Below are positions 23,375 to 30,686 of a stretch of 31,269 nt of DNA, in pieces. The translations under genes and the position numbers were made by a program. The number at the start of each line of letters is the position of its first letter. Within the stretch, counting starts at the first letter, position 1. The notes under the pieces are model-generated. The model was not told the DNA's origin. It saw nothing but the letters and a program-made list of their open reading frames with translations, and ran no database searches. Origin of the DNA: DASQWP01 sp050697555 (lineage in GTDB: Bacteria; Actinomycetota; Thermoleophilia; Gaiellales; Gaiellaceae); the NCBI GenBank assembly GCA_050697555.1, contig JBOHAD010000024.1, positions 1 to 31,269 on the forward strand. Direction: 5' to 3'.

Positions 23375-24568
23375 ATGATTCGACGAGCGCAACGGCTCGA
23401 CCCGGTTCGCGGCTTCGGCATCGACCGGGTCGCCGCCGCGGCCGAGCGGGGGCAGGCGAATCCGCGCTGGCCGGTCCTCCGCCTGGAGAACCTCGACACC
23501 GACCTTCCCCTCCCGCCGGAGGCCGTCCGCGTCACCGCCGAGAGCCTGGAGACCCCCGCGGCGAACTCCTGGCTCCCCTTCACCGGCGACCTCGACCTGC
23601 GCGCGGCGATCGCCGACTTCACCGCCGAGCGGACGGGCCACCGCTACGACCCCGAGCGGGAGATCGTCGTCACGTGCGGCGGCATGGAAGGCCTCCTGAA
23701 CGTCGTCCTCGCCACCGTGAACCCCGGCGACGAGGTCGTCGTCACCGACCCCACCTACGCGGGCATCGTCAACCGCATCCACCTGGCGGGCGGGATCCCG
23801 AAGGTCGTTCCCTTCGCCGTCGCCGAGGGCGAGTGGCGGCTCGACCGCGACCGGCTCGCCACCGCGGTCGGGCCGGCGACAGCCGCGTTCCTCCTCATGA
23901 GCCCCTCCATGCCCTCGGGCGGCACCTTCGACGAGGAGGACTGGCGGCTCGTCTGCGACCTCGTCCGGGAGCGCGACCTCTTCCTCGTCTACGACGCGGC
24001 GATGGAGCGGCTCCTCTTCGACGGGCGCCCGCTCCTGCACCCGCTCCGCTTCGAGGGCATGGCCGAGCGCACGGTCGTCGTCGGCTCGCTCTCCAAGGAG
24101 CACCGGATGATCGGCTGGCGGGTCGGCTGGGTGGCCGGGCCCGCCGAGACGGTCACGGACGTCGGCTGGACGCACGTCTACAACACGACGACGCCGGTCG
24201 GCCTCGCCCGCGCCGCCGGGACGGCGGTGCTGCGCGGCGACCAGGGGCACGTGGCGGAGTGCGTGGCCGAGCTCGAGCGCCGCCGCGACACGCTGCTCGC
24301 CGCGCTCCCCGACTGGCCCCTCGTCCGCCCGGGCGGCGGCTGGTCGCTCCTCCTCGACGTCTCCGAGCTCGGGCTCGAGGCGCCCGAGGCCTCGCGGCTC
24401 CTGCTCGAGGAGTCCTCGCTCGCGGCGACGGCGATGCTCGGCTGGGGCGGCACGGTCGCCGAGCGCCACGTCCGCTTCGTCTTCAGCGCCGAGCCGGTCG
24501 AGCGGCTGGCGACCATCCCCGAGCGGCTGGCCGGCAGCACGCTCGCACGCGCGGTCGCGGAGCGGTGA
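23375..24568 (+). CDS. PLP-dependent class I/II aminotransferase
   Basis: Seen: 397 residues. TCGGMEGLLNVVLATVNPGDEVVVTDPTYAG, MSPSMPSGG (normally NP.NPTG), FLVYDAAMERLLFDG and the Schiff-base lysine in GSLSKEHRMIGWRVGW (about Lys241) mark fold-type I aminotransferases (AspB/aminotransferase class I family). The usual Asn-Pro pair binding PLP and substrate is replaced by Ser-Pro-Ser-Met-Pro, suggesting unusual substrate preference. Known: amino transfer between an amino acid and 2-oxo acid. The stop overlaps the adenosine-deaminase-like gene (GTGA), so they are probably one pathway unit, identity unknown. Confidence 0.9.
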   Translation: MIRRAQRLDPVRGFGIDRVAAAAERGQANPRWPVLRLENLDTDLPLPPEAVRVTAESLETPAANSWLPFTGDLDLRAAIADFTAERTGHRYDPEREIVVTCGGMEGLLNVVLATVNPGDEVVVTDPTYAGIVNRIHLAGGIPKVVPFAVAEGEWRLDRDRLATAVGPATAAFLLMSPSMPSGGTFDEEDWRLVCDLVRERDLFLVYDAAMERLLFDGRPLLHPLRFEGMAERTVVVGSLSKEHRMIGWRVGWVAGPAETVTDVGWTHVYNTTTPVGLARAAGTAVLRGDQGHVAECVAELERRRDTLLAALPDWPLVRPGGGWSLLLDVSELGLEAPEASRLLLEESSLAATAMLGWGGTVAERHVRFVFSAEPVERLATIPERLAGSTLARAVAER

Positions 24569-25593
24569 GCGAGGCCGCAGCGCTCGTCGCCGAGATCGCC
24601 CGCGAGGGCCTCGCCGAGCTCCACACGCACCTGGGCGGCTCGGTCGACTCGGCGGTCATGTGGACGCTCGCGCACGAGCAGGGCATCGCCCTCCCCGTGA
24701 AGGACTACTGGGACTTCGTCGAGCTCGTCACCGTCGACCCCCGGGGCGTCGACGGCCTTCCCGAGCTGGACGGGATCTACAGGTGGACGGAGCTCATCCA
24801 GTCGAGCCCGTTCGCGGTCGAGCGCTCGGTGCACGGCGCCATCGGCGGCGCCTACCGGGCGCAGAACATCACGACCCTCGAGCTCCGCTTCAACCCGATG
24901 AAGCGAAACCGGGGAGGCGAGCGCGACCTCGACCACATCATCATGGCGGCCACGCGCGGGCTCGACCTCGCGCGCCTCGAGTACCCGCAGGTGCGCGCCG
25001 GGCTCATCCTGATGATGGACCGCACCTTCACGCGCGAGCAGAACGAGGTGATCGTCGAGAAGGCGATCCGCTACTCGGGACGCGGCATCGTCGGGGTCGA
25101 CATCGCCGGCCCGCGCCCGGACGATGGGCGCTATCCCTACCGCGAGCTGGCGCCGCTCGTGGAGACGGCGCGCGAGGCGGGCCTCGGCGTCACCATCCAC
25201 GTCGGGGAGGAGGGTGGACGCCACGGGATCGAGGAGATCGGCGAGGTCGTGGAGTCGCTGAGGCCCGAGCGCATCGGGCACGGGATCCTGGCCGCCCAGG
25301 ACGAGGAGACGATGCGGCTCTTGCGCGAGGCAGGCACGGTGCTCGAGATCTGTCCCACGTCGAACCTGCTGACCGGCGCCCTCGCGGGCGAGGAGGCCTT
25401 GCGGGACACGCTGCGCACGTTCGTCGACCGCGGCGTCGCGTTCACGATCGCCACGGACGGGCCCGAGATGATGCGGACACATCTGACGGATGAGCTCGAG
25501 CTGCTCGTGCGGCTCGGCCTGCTCGGCGGGGACAGCGCGCGCACGGTCAACGGGCGCGGGCATCAGGCGGCCTTCGTAGACCGAAGGGTGTAA
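24565..25593 (+). CDS. Adenosine deaminase-like metal hydrolase with altered substrate residues
   Basis: Seen: 342 residues, GTG start coupled to the aminotransferase. Metal and catalytic motifs of the ADA/AMP deaminase family: LHTHLGGS (His20, His22), VTIHVGEEGG, RIGHGI, ICPTSN and ATDGPEMM (Asp298). Two positions differ from classical adenosine deaminase: the ribose-binding Asp of HxHLDG is Gly (HTHLGG), and the DD pair is Asp-Gly (TDGP). Known: ADA converts adenosine to inosine in the cytoplasm. These changes suggest a different aminopurine or other substrate; 'adenosine deaminase' should be read as a family label only. C-terminal residues (INGRGHQAAFVDRRV-like) are typical but short. Confidence 0.85.
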   Translation: MSEAAALVAEIAREGLAELHTHLGGSVDSAVMWTLAHEQGIALPVKDYWDFVELVTVDPRGVDGLPELDGIYRWTELIQSSPFAVERSVHGAIGGAYRAQNITTLELRFNPMKRNRGGERDLDHIIMAATRGLDLARLEYPQVRAGLILMMDRTFTREQNEVIVEKAIRYSGRGIVGVDIAGPRPDDGRYPYRELAPLVETAREAGLGVTIHVGEEGGRHGIEEIGEVVESLRPERIGHGILAAQDEETMRLLREAGTVLEICPTSNLLTGALAGEEALRDTLRTFVDRGVAFTIATDGPEMMRTHLTDELELLVRLGLLGGDSARTVNGRGHQAAFVDRRV

Positions 25594-25655
25594 TCCGCGA
25601 AAATCCGTCGGGCGGCCAATAGCCACGGGCGCCAGGCCGTGCCAACATCGCCGGC

Positions 25656-25928
25656 ATGCTCAGCGTCGGCGGCGACATCAAGTTCACGGAGCGGCAGCGC
25701 CAGGTAGTGCGACTGATTGCGGCCGGTTGCTCCAATCTGGAGATCGCTGAGCGCCTCGGCGTCTCGCCCCGCACGGCGAAGGCTCATTCGGATGTGCTCC
25801 GGGTGAAGCTGCGGGTGAGCCGCAGGCGGCAGATCCCCGCCGCCTACCGGAGTGCCACCGGGGAGGATCCGCTCCAAGACCTCGAGGCGGCGCCCGGCGT
25901 GCGCGACGACTCCCGCACGCCGGTCTGA
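25656..25928 (+). CDS. Small LuxR-type HTH protein
   Basis: Seen: 90 residues that are little more than a GerE/LuxR DNA-binding domain: FTERQRQVVRLIAAGCSNLEIAERLGVSPRTAKAHSDVLRVKLRVSRRRQIPAAY at residues 10-64. No receiver or ligand domain. Such orphan HTH proteins could act as competitors or partners for full LuxR regulators. It lies 62 bp after the deaminase-like gene and before the large LuxR ATPase; a hairpin follows it. Start ATG 25656 fits the domain but has no clear ribosome site; a weak CAACAT seven bases upstream may be a -10. Confidence 0.8.
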   Translation: MLSVGGDIKFTERQRQVVRLIAAGCSNLEIAERLGVSPRTAKAHSDVLRVKLRVSRRRQIPAAYRSATGEDPLQDLEAAPGVRDDSRTPV

Positions 25929-25950
25929 CCGATCTCGGGGGATGACGGCT

Positions 25951-25978
25951 CACGCCCGCGGCACACGCTGCGGGCGTG
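25951..25978 (+). terminator. Strong stem-loop between the small LuxR gene and the MalT-like gene
   Basis: Arms CACGCCCGC (25951-25959) and GCGGGCGTG (25970-25978) are perfect complements around a ten-base loop, extendable by about three pairs with one G-T. Only a weak pyrimidine run (TCTGTCCTT) follows. It starts 23 bp after the stop at 25928 and probably ends that transcript; a GTG at 25976 lies in the stem, which argues against it as the start of the next gene. Confidence 0.6.
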
Positions 25979-26053
25979 GGCTCTGTCCTTAATGTCCGTG
26001 GTAATCGGACGCCTGTCGCGCTAGTCTCGTCTCCCGACCCTGGAGCCGCAGCC

Positions 26054-28612
26054 GTGACGGAGCGCCGGGATCCACCGACGCCTGCGCCGCTCTTTCGCCG
26101 CCACACGCGGCGACCGAGGCTCACGAGCCTGCTCGACGAGACGAAAGCTCAGTCGATCCTGCTCACCGCGCCCGCAGGATACGGCAAGACCACACTCGCG
26201 CAGGAGTGGCTGCAGGGACGCGATCACGTCGCCTGGTATCGGGCGACGTCCGCATCCGCGGATCTTGCCGCGTTCTCGGCAGGACTCGCGGACGTGATCG
26301 CGCCGATCGTCCCCGGCGCGGGTAACCGCCTCAAGCAGCGTCTTCGAGTGGGCGACGCGCCGGAGCGCGCCGTACGACCCCTGGCCGAGCTCCTCGCGGA
26401 AGATCTCGCCGCCTGGCCCGAGAACGGGATCATCGTCGTCGACGACTACCACCTCGTGACTGACTCGGTGCCCGTGGAGGACTTCGTCGACTGGGTGCTG
26501 ACGCTGATTCCAGTCCGAATGCTGATCACGACCCGCCGACGTCCTGCATGGGCCCTGGCGAGGCGGGTGCTCTACGGCGAGATCATGGAGATCGGTCCCG
26601 AGCAGCTCGCGATGAACGACGAGGAGGCAAGCCGGGTCCTCGAAGGCCGACCGGGCGAGTCCGTACGCCTGCTCGTCCGCCAGGCGCAAGGCTGGCCGGC
26701 CCTCATCGGCCTCGCAGCGCTCTCCGCGACGCTCGAACTGCCCGAGGAGCGGGTATCCGACGCCCTCTTCCGCTATTTCGCGGAGGAGGTACTGCGCAGC
26801 GAGCCGCCAGAAGTCCAACGGTTCATGCTGCTCGCCTCAGTGCCACCGAGCATCAACGCACAAATCGCCCGGGACGTGCTTCGTCTTGATCATCCTGAAG
26901 CCCTGCTCGATCGGTTGAAGTTAGCAGATCTGCTTCACGAGTCTGAAACGGGAGAGATGCGTTTCCACCCGCTCGTGCGTGAGTTTCTTCGCCGAAAGTT
27001 GAGATCGGATGACGCTAGTGATTTCCTCTCTCACGCGGAGGCCGTGATAGTAGCCTCTCGATCTCAGCGACGGTGGGACGACGCGTTTGAACTTGCCTTA
27101 GAGATCGAACGCCAGGATCTCGCTGCTCAGATCGTAGGAATCGCAGCAAGCGAGCTACTTGCCGAGGGGCGGATAGAGACACTTGAGAAGTGGCTCGCGG
27201 ACTGTGGAACACACAGCTATCAGGATCATGGCGCGATCTTGGCACGAGGCCAGCTCTCACTTCGCCGTGGGCGCTTCTCCGAGGCAAGCGCTCTAGCGCT
27301 GGACCTCGTTGGTCGGTTGGAGCCTGCCGATGAGGACTTACCTCGTGCATGGAACCTCGTCGGACAGGCTTGCGTACATCTCTCCGACTACGGGCGAGCT
27401 CTTCGCAGCCACCTTCAGGCGCACCGTCTGGCCATTACTCAGGCGGATCAGGCGGCCGCCCTTTGGGGCGCATTTGTATCCGCCTCAGAACTTGAGCTTC
27501 ACTCTGCTGCTCAGTACCTAGAAGACTTTCAGAGAGTTGCAACTGACGATGCAACAGGGCGGATTCGGATTGGGTCTGGCAGGATTATCGCCGCAACCCA
27601 CCAAGGGTCGTTCGCAGGGCTTTGGAGCTCTCTTGAGCCTCTTCTTGGGCTCGCAGAGAGTGGGGCCGAGCCAATGGCGGCGAGCAACTTCTTCGCGAAT
27701 GCAGCCTGTGTGAACGTTGGGCGCGCCAACTATCGCATCGCCAAGCAGATCTCCGAGCGCGCTGTCAAGTTTTGCAGAGATCTTCGCCTTGAATTCGCAA
27801 CCGGCTTCTGCCTATGCCAATTGGTAGCCGCTGAGATCGGCCTCAGGGAGTTTCGCCAAGCTGAGCGCAGCCTCCGAGATCTCGCCGCGGCTACATTAGA
27901 CCACGAGGACCCCTGGCTCCACATAATGGCCAGGGTTCTCCACATGAAGCTCGCTCTGGCGAGAGGGCGATCACACGAAGCGGCAGCAATGGTGCAACTC
28001 AGTCCGCCGTCTGACCTTCCTCGTCCTGCCCTCGGAGAGTACTATGCCGTCGCCGGTCTGGCGCTCGCTTCTGTCGGCGACATCGACCAGTCTCGAATAG
28101 CCAGCACCAAGGCAGGAGAGGCTTCCCAGACGATTGAGGCAAGATTCTTTGCACGTTACTCTCAACTTCTGTGCGAGCTTCTCGAGAGTAAGGCGCCTAC
28201 CGATAACCGTGGACAACGTCTCATCATTGAAAGTCACGAAGCGGATTTTTTCGATGCTTTGGTCCTTAGCTATCGATCTTCGCCCGTCTTCTTGGACTGG
28301 CTCTCGACCCAAGCGGCACTCCACGAGATCATTGGAACGGTCATGCGTCGGGTCAACGACGTCGATCTTCCTTCGAAGCTGGGAATTGAGACTTTGCTTC
28401 CATCTGCTGAGGCTCATGATCTCTTCACTTCCCGTGAGCGTCAGGTTCTTGACCTCATGGCACAGGGTCTCTCGAACGCAGAAATTGCTGGTACGCTATT
28501 CATCAGCCAAAGCACCGTGAAGGTGCACGTTCATCACATCTTGAAGAAGCTTGGGGTCAAAAGTCGCCTCCAAGCGGTACTCAGAGCTCGCACACTGTTC
28601 GAAGAGGACTAG
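26054..28612 (+). CDS. MalT-like LuxR-family ATPase regulator (LAL)
   Basis: Seen: about 852 residues. Walker A APAGYGKTT at about 39-47, Walker B IIVVDDYHLV near 130, an STAND-type winged region (SRVLEGRPG...LLVRQAQGWPALIGLAAL), a long helical TPR-like middle, and a C-terminal GerE HTH: FTSRERQVLDLMAQGLSNAEIAGTLFISQSTVKVHVHHILKKLGVKSRLQAVLRA. Known: MalT/LAL proteins bind ATP and an inducer, oligomerise and activate transcription. GTG 26054 is preferred (CTGGAG ribosome site) over GTG 25976, which falls in the hairpin. GC content falls sharply after about 26880, in the middle of the gene. Ends four bases from the convergent HD-GYP gene. Confidence 0.88.
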   Translation: MTERRDPPTPAPLFRRHTRRPRLTSLLDETKAQSILLTAPAGYGKTTLAQEWLQGRDHVAWYRATSASADLAAFSAGLADVIAPIVPGAGNRLKQRLRVGDAPERAVRPLAELLAEDLAAWPENGIIVVDDYHLVTDSVPVEDFVDWVLTLIPVRMLITTRRRPAWALARRVLYGEIMEIGPEQLAMNDEEASRVLEGRPGESVRLLVRQAQGWPALIGLAALSATLELPEERVSDALFRYFAEEVLRSEPPEVQRFMLLASVPPSINAQIARDVLRLDHPEALLDRLKLADLLHESETGEMRFHPLVREFLRRKLRSDDASDFLSHAEAVIVASRSQRRWDDAFELALEIERQDLAAQIVGIAASELLAEGRIETLEKWLADCGTHSYQDHGAILARGQLSLRRGRFSEASALALDLVGRLEPADEDLPRAWNLVGQACVHLSDYGRALRSHLQAHRLAITQADQAAALWGAFVSASELELHSAAQYLEDFQRVATDDATGRIRIGSGRIIAATHQGSFAGLWSSLEPLLGLAESGAEPMAASNFFANAACVNVGRANYRIAKQISERAVKFCRDLRLEFATGFCLCQLVAAEIGLREFRQAERSLRDLAAATLDHEDPWLHIMARVLHMKLALARGRSHEAAAMVQLSPPSDLPRPALGEYYAVAGLALASVGDIDQSRIASTKAGEASQTIEARFFARYSQLLCELLESKAPTDNRGQRLIIESHEADFFDALVLSYRSSPVFLDWLSTQAALHEIIGTVMRRVNDVDLPSKLGIETLLPSAEAHDLFTSRERQVLDLMAQGLSNAEIAGTLFISQSTVKVHVHHILKKLGVKSRLQAVLRARTLFEED

Positions 28613-28616
28613 GGGA

Positions 28617-30029
28617 TTACGCCGCACTCCCGACGACGTCACAGCCCAACGAGGGATTACGCTGGGCCTCTAGGGCGAAGTCGGCCCTTGCACCAGATAG
28701 ATAGGTTTCACCTGCGGCTGCGAGGATCGCTTCGAAGGCCGCGACGACGGTGGTATCAAATTGAGTCTCGACCGCTTGCGCCAGTCTCAACCGCGCGACG
28801 CGGCTAGGCATCGCATCGCGGTAAGGACGATCCGAAGTCATTGCATTGTATGCGTCGGCGACTGCAATGATTCTCGCGATTAGAGGAATGCGATCACCTC
28901 GTAGCCCATCGGGATAACCATTCCCATCTACTCGCTCATGGTGATGCCTGACTATCGTCGCGATCTCCGTGTAATCGTCGACCTTGGCCAGGATCCGCTG
29001 TCCGATGGCCGGGTGCGTCTCCATCAGCCGGCGCTCGTCGAGAGTCAACGCACCGGGCTTCTCGAGAAGCCCCGGAGGCAATCCGACTTTCCCGATGTCG
29101 TGAACGAGGCCACACAGATGAGCCAGCTGCTGCTCTGACTCGGAGAGTCCGAGGCGCGCTGCGATGTCACGCGCATAGATCGCAACTGCTGCCGAGTGAC
29201 CGGCCGTGTACTCGTCCCTCGCGTCAAGTGCCGCCACGAGGGCGGTCGCGAAGGAGAGGCTCGCCCGTTCGAGACGTTCGTTCGCTGCCCCAAGGTCTGA
29301 GACCAGTTTCGTCTGCTCCTGATACATGGTTAGCAGGCGGTGGGCTGCAAGAGCCGGAACGAAGAAGAGCAGCACTGTCCATGGCGAAAGCTCCCGGTAG
29401 GCATAGGCGAGGACGCCGATCACCGGCGTGTACAGGGGCAAGGTGCTCAGAATTAGCCTGCTCATGGTCCGCGCCGAGGCGGTGAACGAACTACTTCCTC
29501 GGAGCGCGACCGTAAGCGAGTTGAAGGCGATGTCTCCAACCGCCTCAACTGCGCCTGCGACGGCGATGGCGAGAAGCACGGCTCCAAACGACGCGTCGGG
29601 GTGGAGAAGCAGAGAGGCTGCGAGGCCGGCGGCGCCAGCCACCGCCACGCGGGTACACGTCCATATGACCCACCGGGTGTAGGGGGCGCGGAAGTCTGTA
29701 AGCAGCGCGCAGGCGGCAACGATCATCGCCGCGTACGGCCCGTACACCACCGCCGCGAACAGAATCGGGAGCGCACCTACCGACATCTGCAGGTTCGGGG
29801 CGATGAAGACGCTTTGCCGCTCAGCGAAGAACGCGACGGCAGCGAGAACACCGACGAGCCATGGAGAGCCGCCCAGCCCAGGAGCCGTCTCTCCGACGAC
29901 GACCGCGACCGCAATGACAGAGCCGACGAGGCCGCTCGCGTACCACTGCATTCGTCCCCAAGGGACGCGCAGAACGGTGACCGCAGGGTTATCCGAAATG
30001 TTGGCCAAAGCTACTTGAAACTCCCCCAA
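28617..30029 (-). CDS. Membrane HD-GYP domain phosphodiesterase
   Basis: Seen: about 470 residues. The N-terminal 210 or so form seven to eight membrane helices (a MASE-like sensor). After a linker helix comes the HD-GYP domain: SAAVAIYARDIAARLG, HDIGKVGLPPGLLEKPG, HPAIGQRIL, VRHHHERVDGNGYPDGLRGDRIP, ARIIAVADAYNAMTSDRPYR - all ligands in place. Known: cleaves cyclic-di-GMP to GMP. Start is uncertain: TTG 30029 gives the longest frame; TTG 30008 and ATG 29951 (with GGGGA just before it) are alternatives, the last placing the start directly before the first membrane helix. Could report to the LuxR proteins around it; not shown by sequence. Confidence 0.88.
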   Translation of the reverse strand: MGEFQVALANISDNPAVTVLRVPWGRMQWYASGLVGSVIAVAVVVGETAPGLGGSPWLVGVLAAVAFFAERQSVFIAPNLQMSVGALPILFAAVVYGPYAAMIVAACALLTDFRAPYTRWVIWTCTRVAVAGAAGLAASLLLHPDASFGAVLLAIAVAGAVEAVGDIAFNSLTVALRGSSSFTASARTMSRLILSTLPLYTPVIGVLAYAYRELSPWTVLLFFVPALAAHRLLTMYQEQTKLVSDLGAANERLERASLSFATALVAALDARDEYTAGHSAAVAIYARDIAARLGLSESEQQLAHLCGLVHDIGKVGLPPGLLEKPGALTLDERRLMETHPAIGQRILAKVDDYTEIATIVRHHHERVDGNGYPDGLRGDRIPLIARIIAVADAYNAMTSDRPYRDAMPSRVARLRLAQAVETQFDTTVVAAFEAILAAAGETYLSGARADFALEAQRNPSLGCDVVGSAA

Positions 30030-30033
30030 AAGG

Positions 30034-30041
30034 GGTATACG
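30034..30041. promoter_or_regulatory. GTATAC element serving two divergent -10 boxes
   Basis: GTATAC (30035-30040) gives TATACG on the plus strand and TATACC on the minus strand. On the plus strand TTGAAA (30015-30020) stands 15 bp upstream as a possible -35. A CCCC-AAAA-GGGG inverted repeat (30024-30035) lies between. It may drive the HD-GYP gene to the left and the short reading frame to the right. Confidence 0.4.
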
Positions 30042-30100
30042 CTCGCTTTGCCGTCATCCCCCGTAGAGAGGTGAGACCACTGTTGCATTGGGAAAGCCGC

Positions 30101-30163
30101 ATGAAGAGCCTCCTTGCTCTCGCCATGGGCGCCGGTCTGCGGTGCGCTGGCAAGGGCTGGTAG
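30101..30163 (+). CDS. Possible 20-residue peptide gene
   Basis: The spacer 30030-30288 has no conventional gene. On the plus strand an ATG at 30101, with GGGAAAG about 5 bp before it, opens a 20-residue frame ending TAG: a lysine then hydrophobic residues (MKSLLALAMGAGL) followed by RCAGKGW. It resembles a short secreted or signalling peptide precursor, and a promoter-like sequence is 60 bp upstream. Frames this short occur by chance, so support is weak. Confidence 0.3.
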   Translation: MKSLLALAMGAGLRCAGKGW

Positions 30164-30182
30164 AAGCTCCCGAAGTCTGAGT

Positions 30183-30239
30183 TTTTCCACACCTAGGCAC
30201 ATCCCTCGCCTGAGGGATTTGTCAACAGGCTGTGGATTG
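30183..30239. promoter_or_regulatory. Two DnaA-box-like 9-mers flanking a small hairpin
   Basis: TTTTCCACA (30183-30191) differs from TTATCCACA at one base; TGTGGATTG (30231-30239) is an inverted copy with two differences. Between them ATCCCTC/GAGGGAT (30201-30218) form a seven-pair hairpin with a GCCT loop. The stretch is more AT-rich than its surroundings. No dnaA or dnaN is nearby, so this is not proposed as the origin. Confidence 0.25.
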
Positions 30240-30246
30240 TGTTAAC

Positions 30247-30273
30247 GGCCCGAGCTCCCAATGGAGCCGGGCC
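30247..30273 (-). terminator. Hairpin terminator downstream of the 30289 LuxR gene
   Basis: On the minus strand GGCCCG-GCTCC pairs with GGAGC-T-CGGGCC (11 pairs, one bulged T) around a four-base loop, starting 16 bases after the LuxR stop at 30289. It is followed by GTTAAC rather than a U-run. It is nearly symmetrical and could stop transcription from either side. Confidence 0.55.
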
Positions 30274-30288
30274 TCTCGCTGCGCGCTT

Positions 30289-30636
30289 TTAGGAGATCAG
30301 GCCGCGGCGGAAGCCGATGGCGACCGCATGGGCGCGGCTGCGGGCCTGGAGCTTGGCCAGCAGGTGGCGGACGTGGGACTTGACCGTCTCCTCCGAGAGG
30401 AAGAGGCGCTGGCCGATCTCGCGGTTGACGAGACCGTCGGAAATGAGCTGCAAGACCTCGATTTCGCGCATGGTCGGCTCCTGCTCGAGCTCGCGGAGAG
30501 GCGGCTGGAACGGGATGACCTCGGCGCTCTGCTCCCGGCCGTTGCGGCGCGCGGCGACCTCGTCGAAACGACGCGAGTGATCCAGATACTTGCTCAGGAT
30601 GTTCTTGCGCTCGGCAGCGTCCATCGCGGCAAGCAT
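30289..30636 (-). CDS. LuxR-type HTH regulator, short
   Basis: Seen: 115 residues if started at ATG 30636 (GTG 30642 and ATG 30624 are alternatives; no strong ribosome site). The N-terminal 55 residues are a charged helical extension (AAERKNILSKYLDHSRRFDEVAARRNGR) unlike a receiver domain; residues 57-115 are a GerE HTH: TMREIEVLQLISDGLVNREIGQRLFLSEETVKSHVRHLLAKLQARSRAHAVAIGFRRGL. With no phosphorylatable Asp domain, activity may be set by expression level or partner binding. Followed by a strong hairpin. Confidence 0.82.
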   Translation of the reverse strand: MLAAMDAAERKNILSKYLDHSRRFDEVAARRNGREQSAEVIPFQPPLRELEQEPTMREIEVLQLISDGLVNREIGQRLFLSEETVKSHVRHLLAKLQARSRAHAVAIGFRRGLIS

Positions 30637-30686
30637 CGGCACCCAACCGGGGCGGCATTACCCCAAATCGAGGGAGCGAAGATGCC

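Noticed and set aside
22208..24469. Single 753-codon minus-strand frame covering the transpeptidase and the aminotransferase region
   Set aside because: Only its part below 23281 is a gene (the transpeptidase N-terminus); the upstream part is antisense to the aminotransferase.
25976..26053. GTG at 25976 as start of the MalT-like regulator
   Set aside because: It falls within the stem of a strong hairpin; the GTG at 26054 has a ribosome-like CTGGAG and begins just before the conserved domain.
26021..26818. 265-codon minus-strand frame opposite the LuxR ATPase
   Set aside because: No domain, and the plus-strand product has Walker motifs at this place.
30181..30246. Chromosome replication origin
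   Set aside because: Only two imperfect DnaA-like 9-mers and no dnaA, dnaN, gyrB or parAB nearby.
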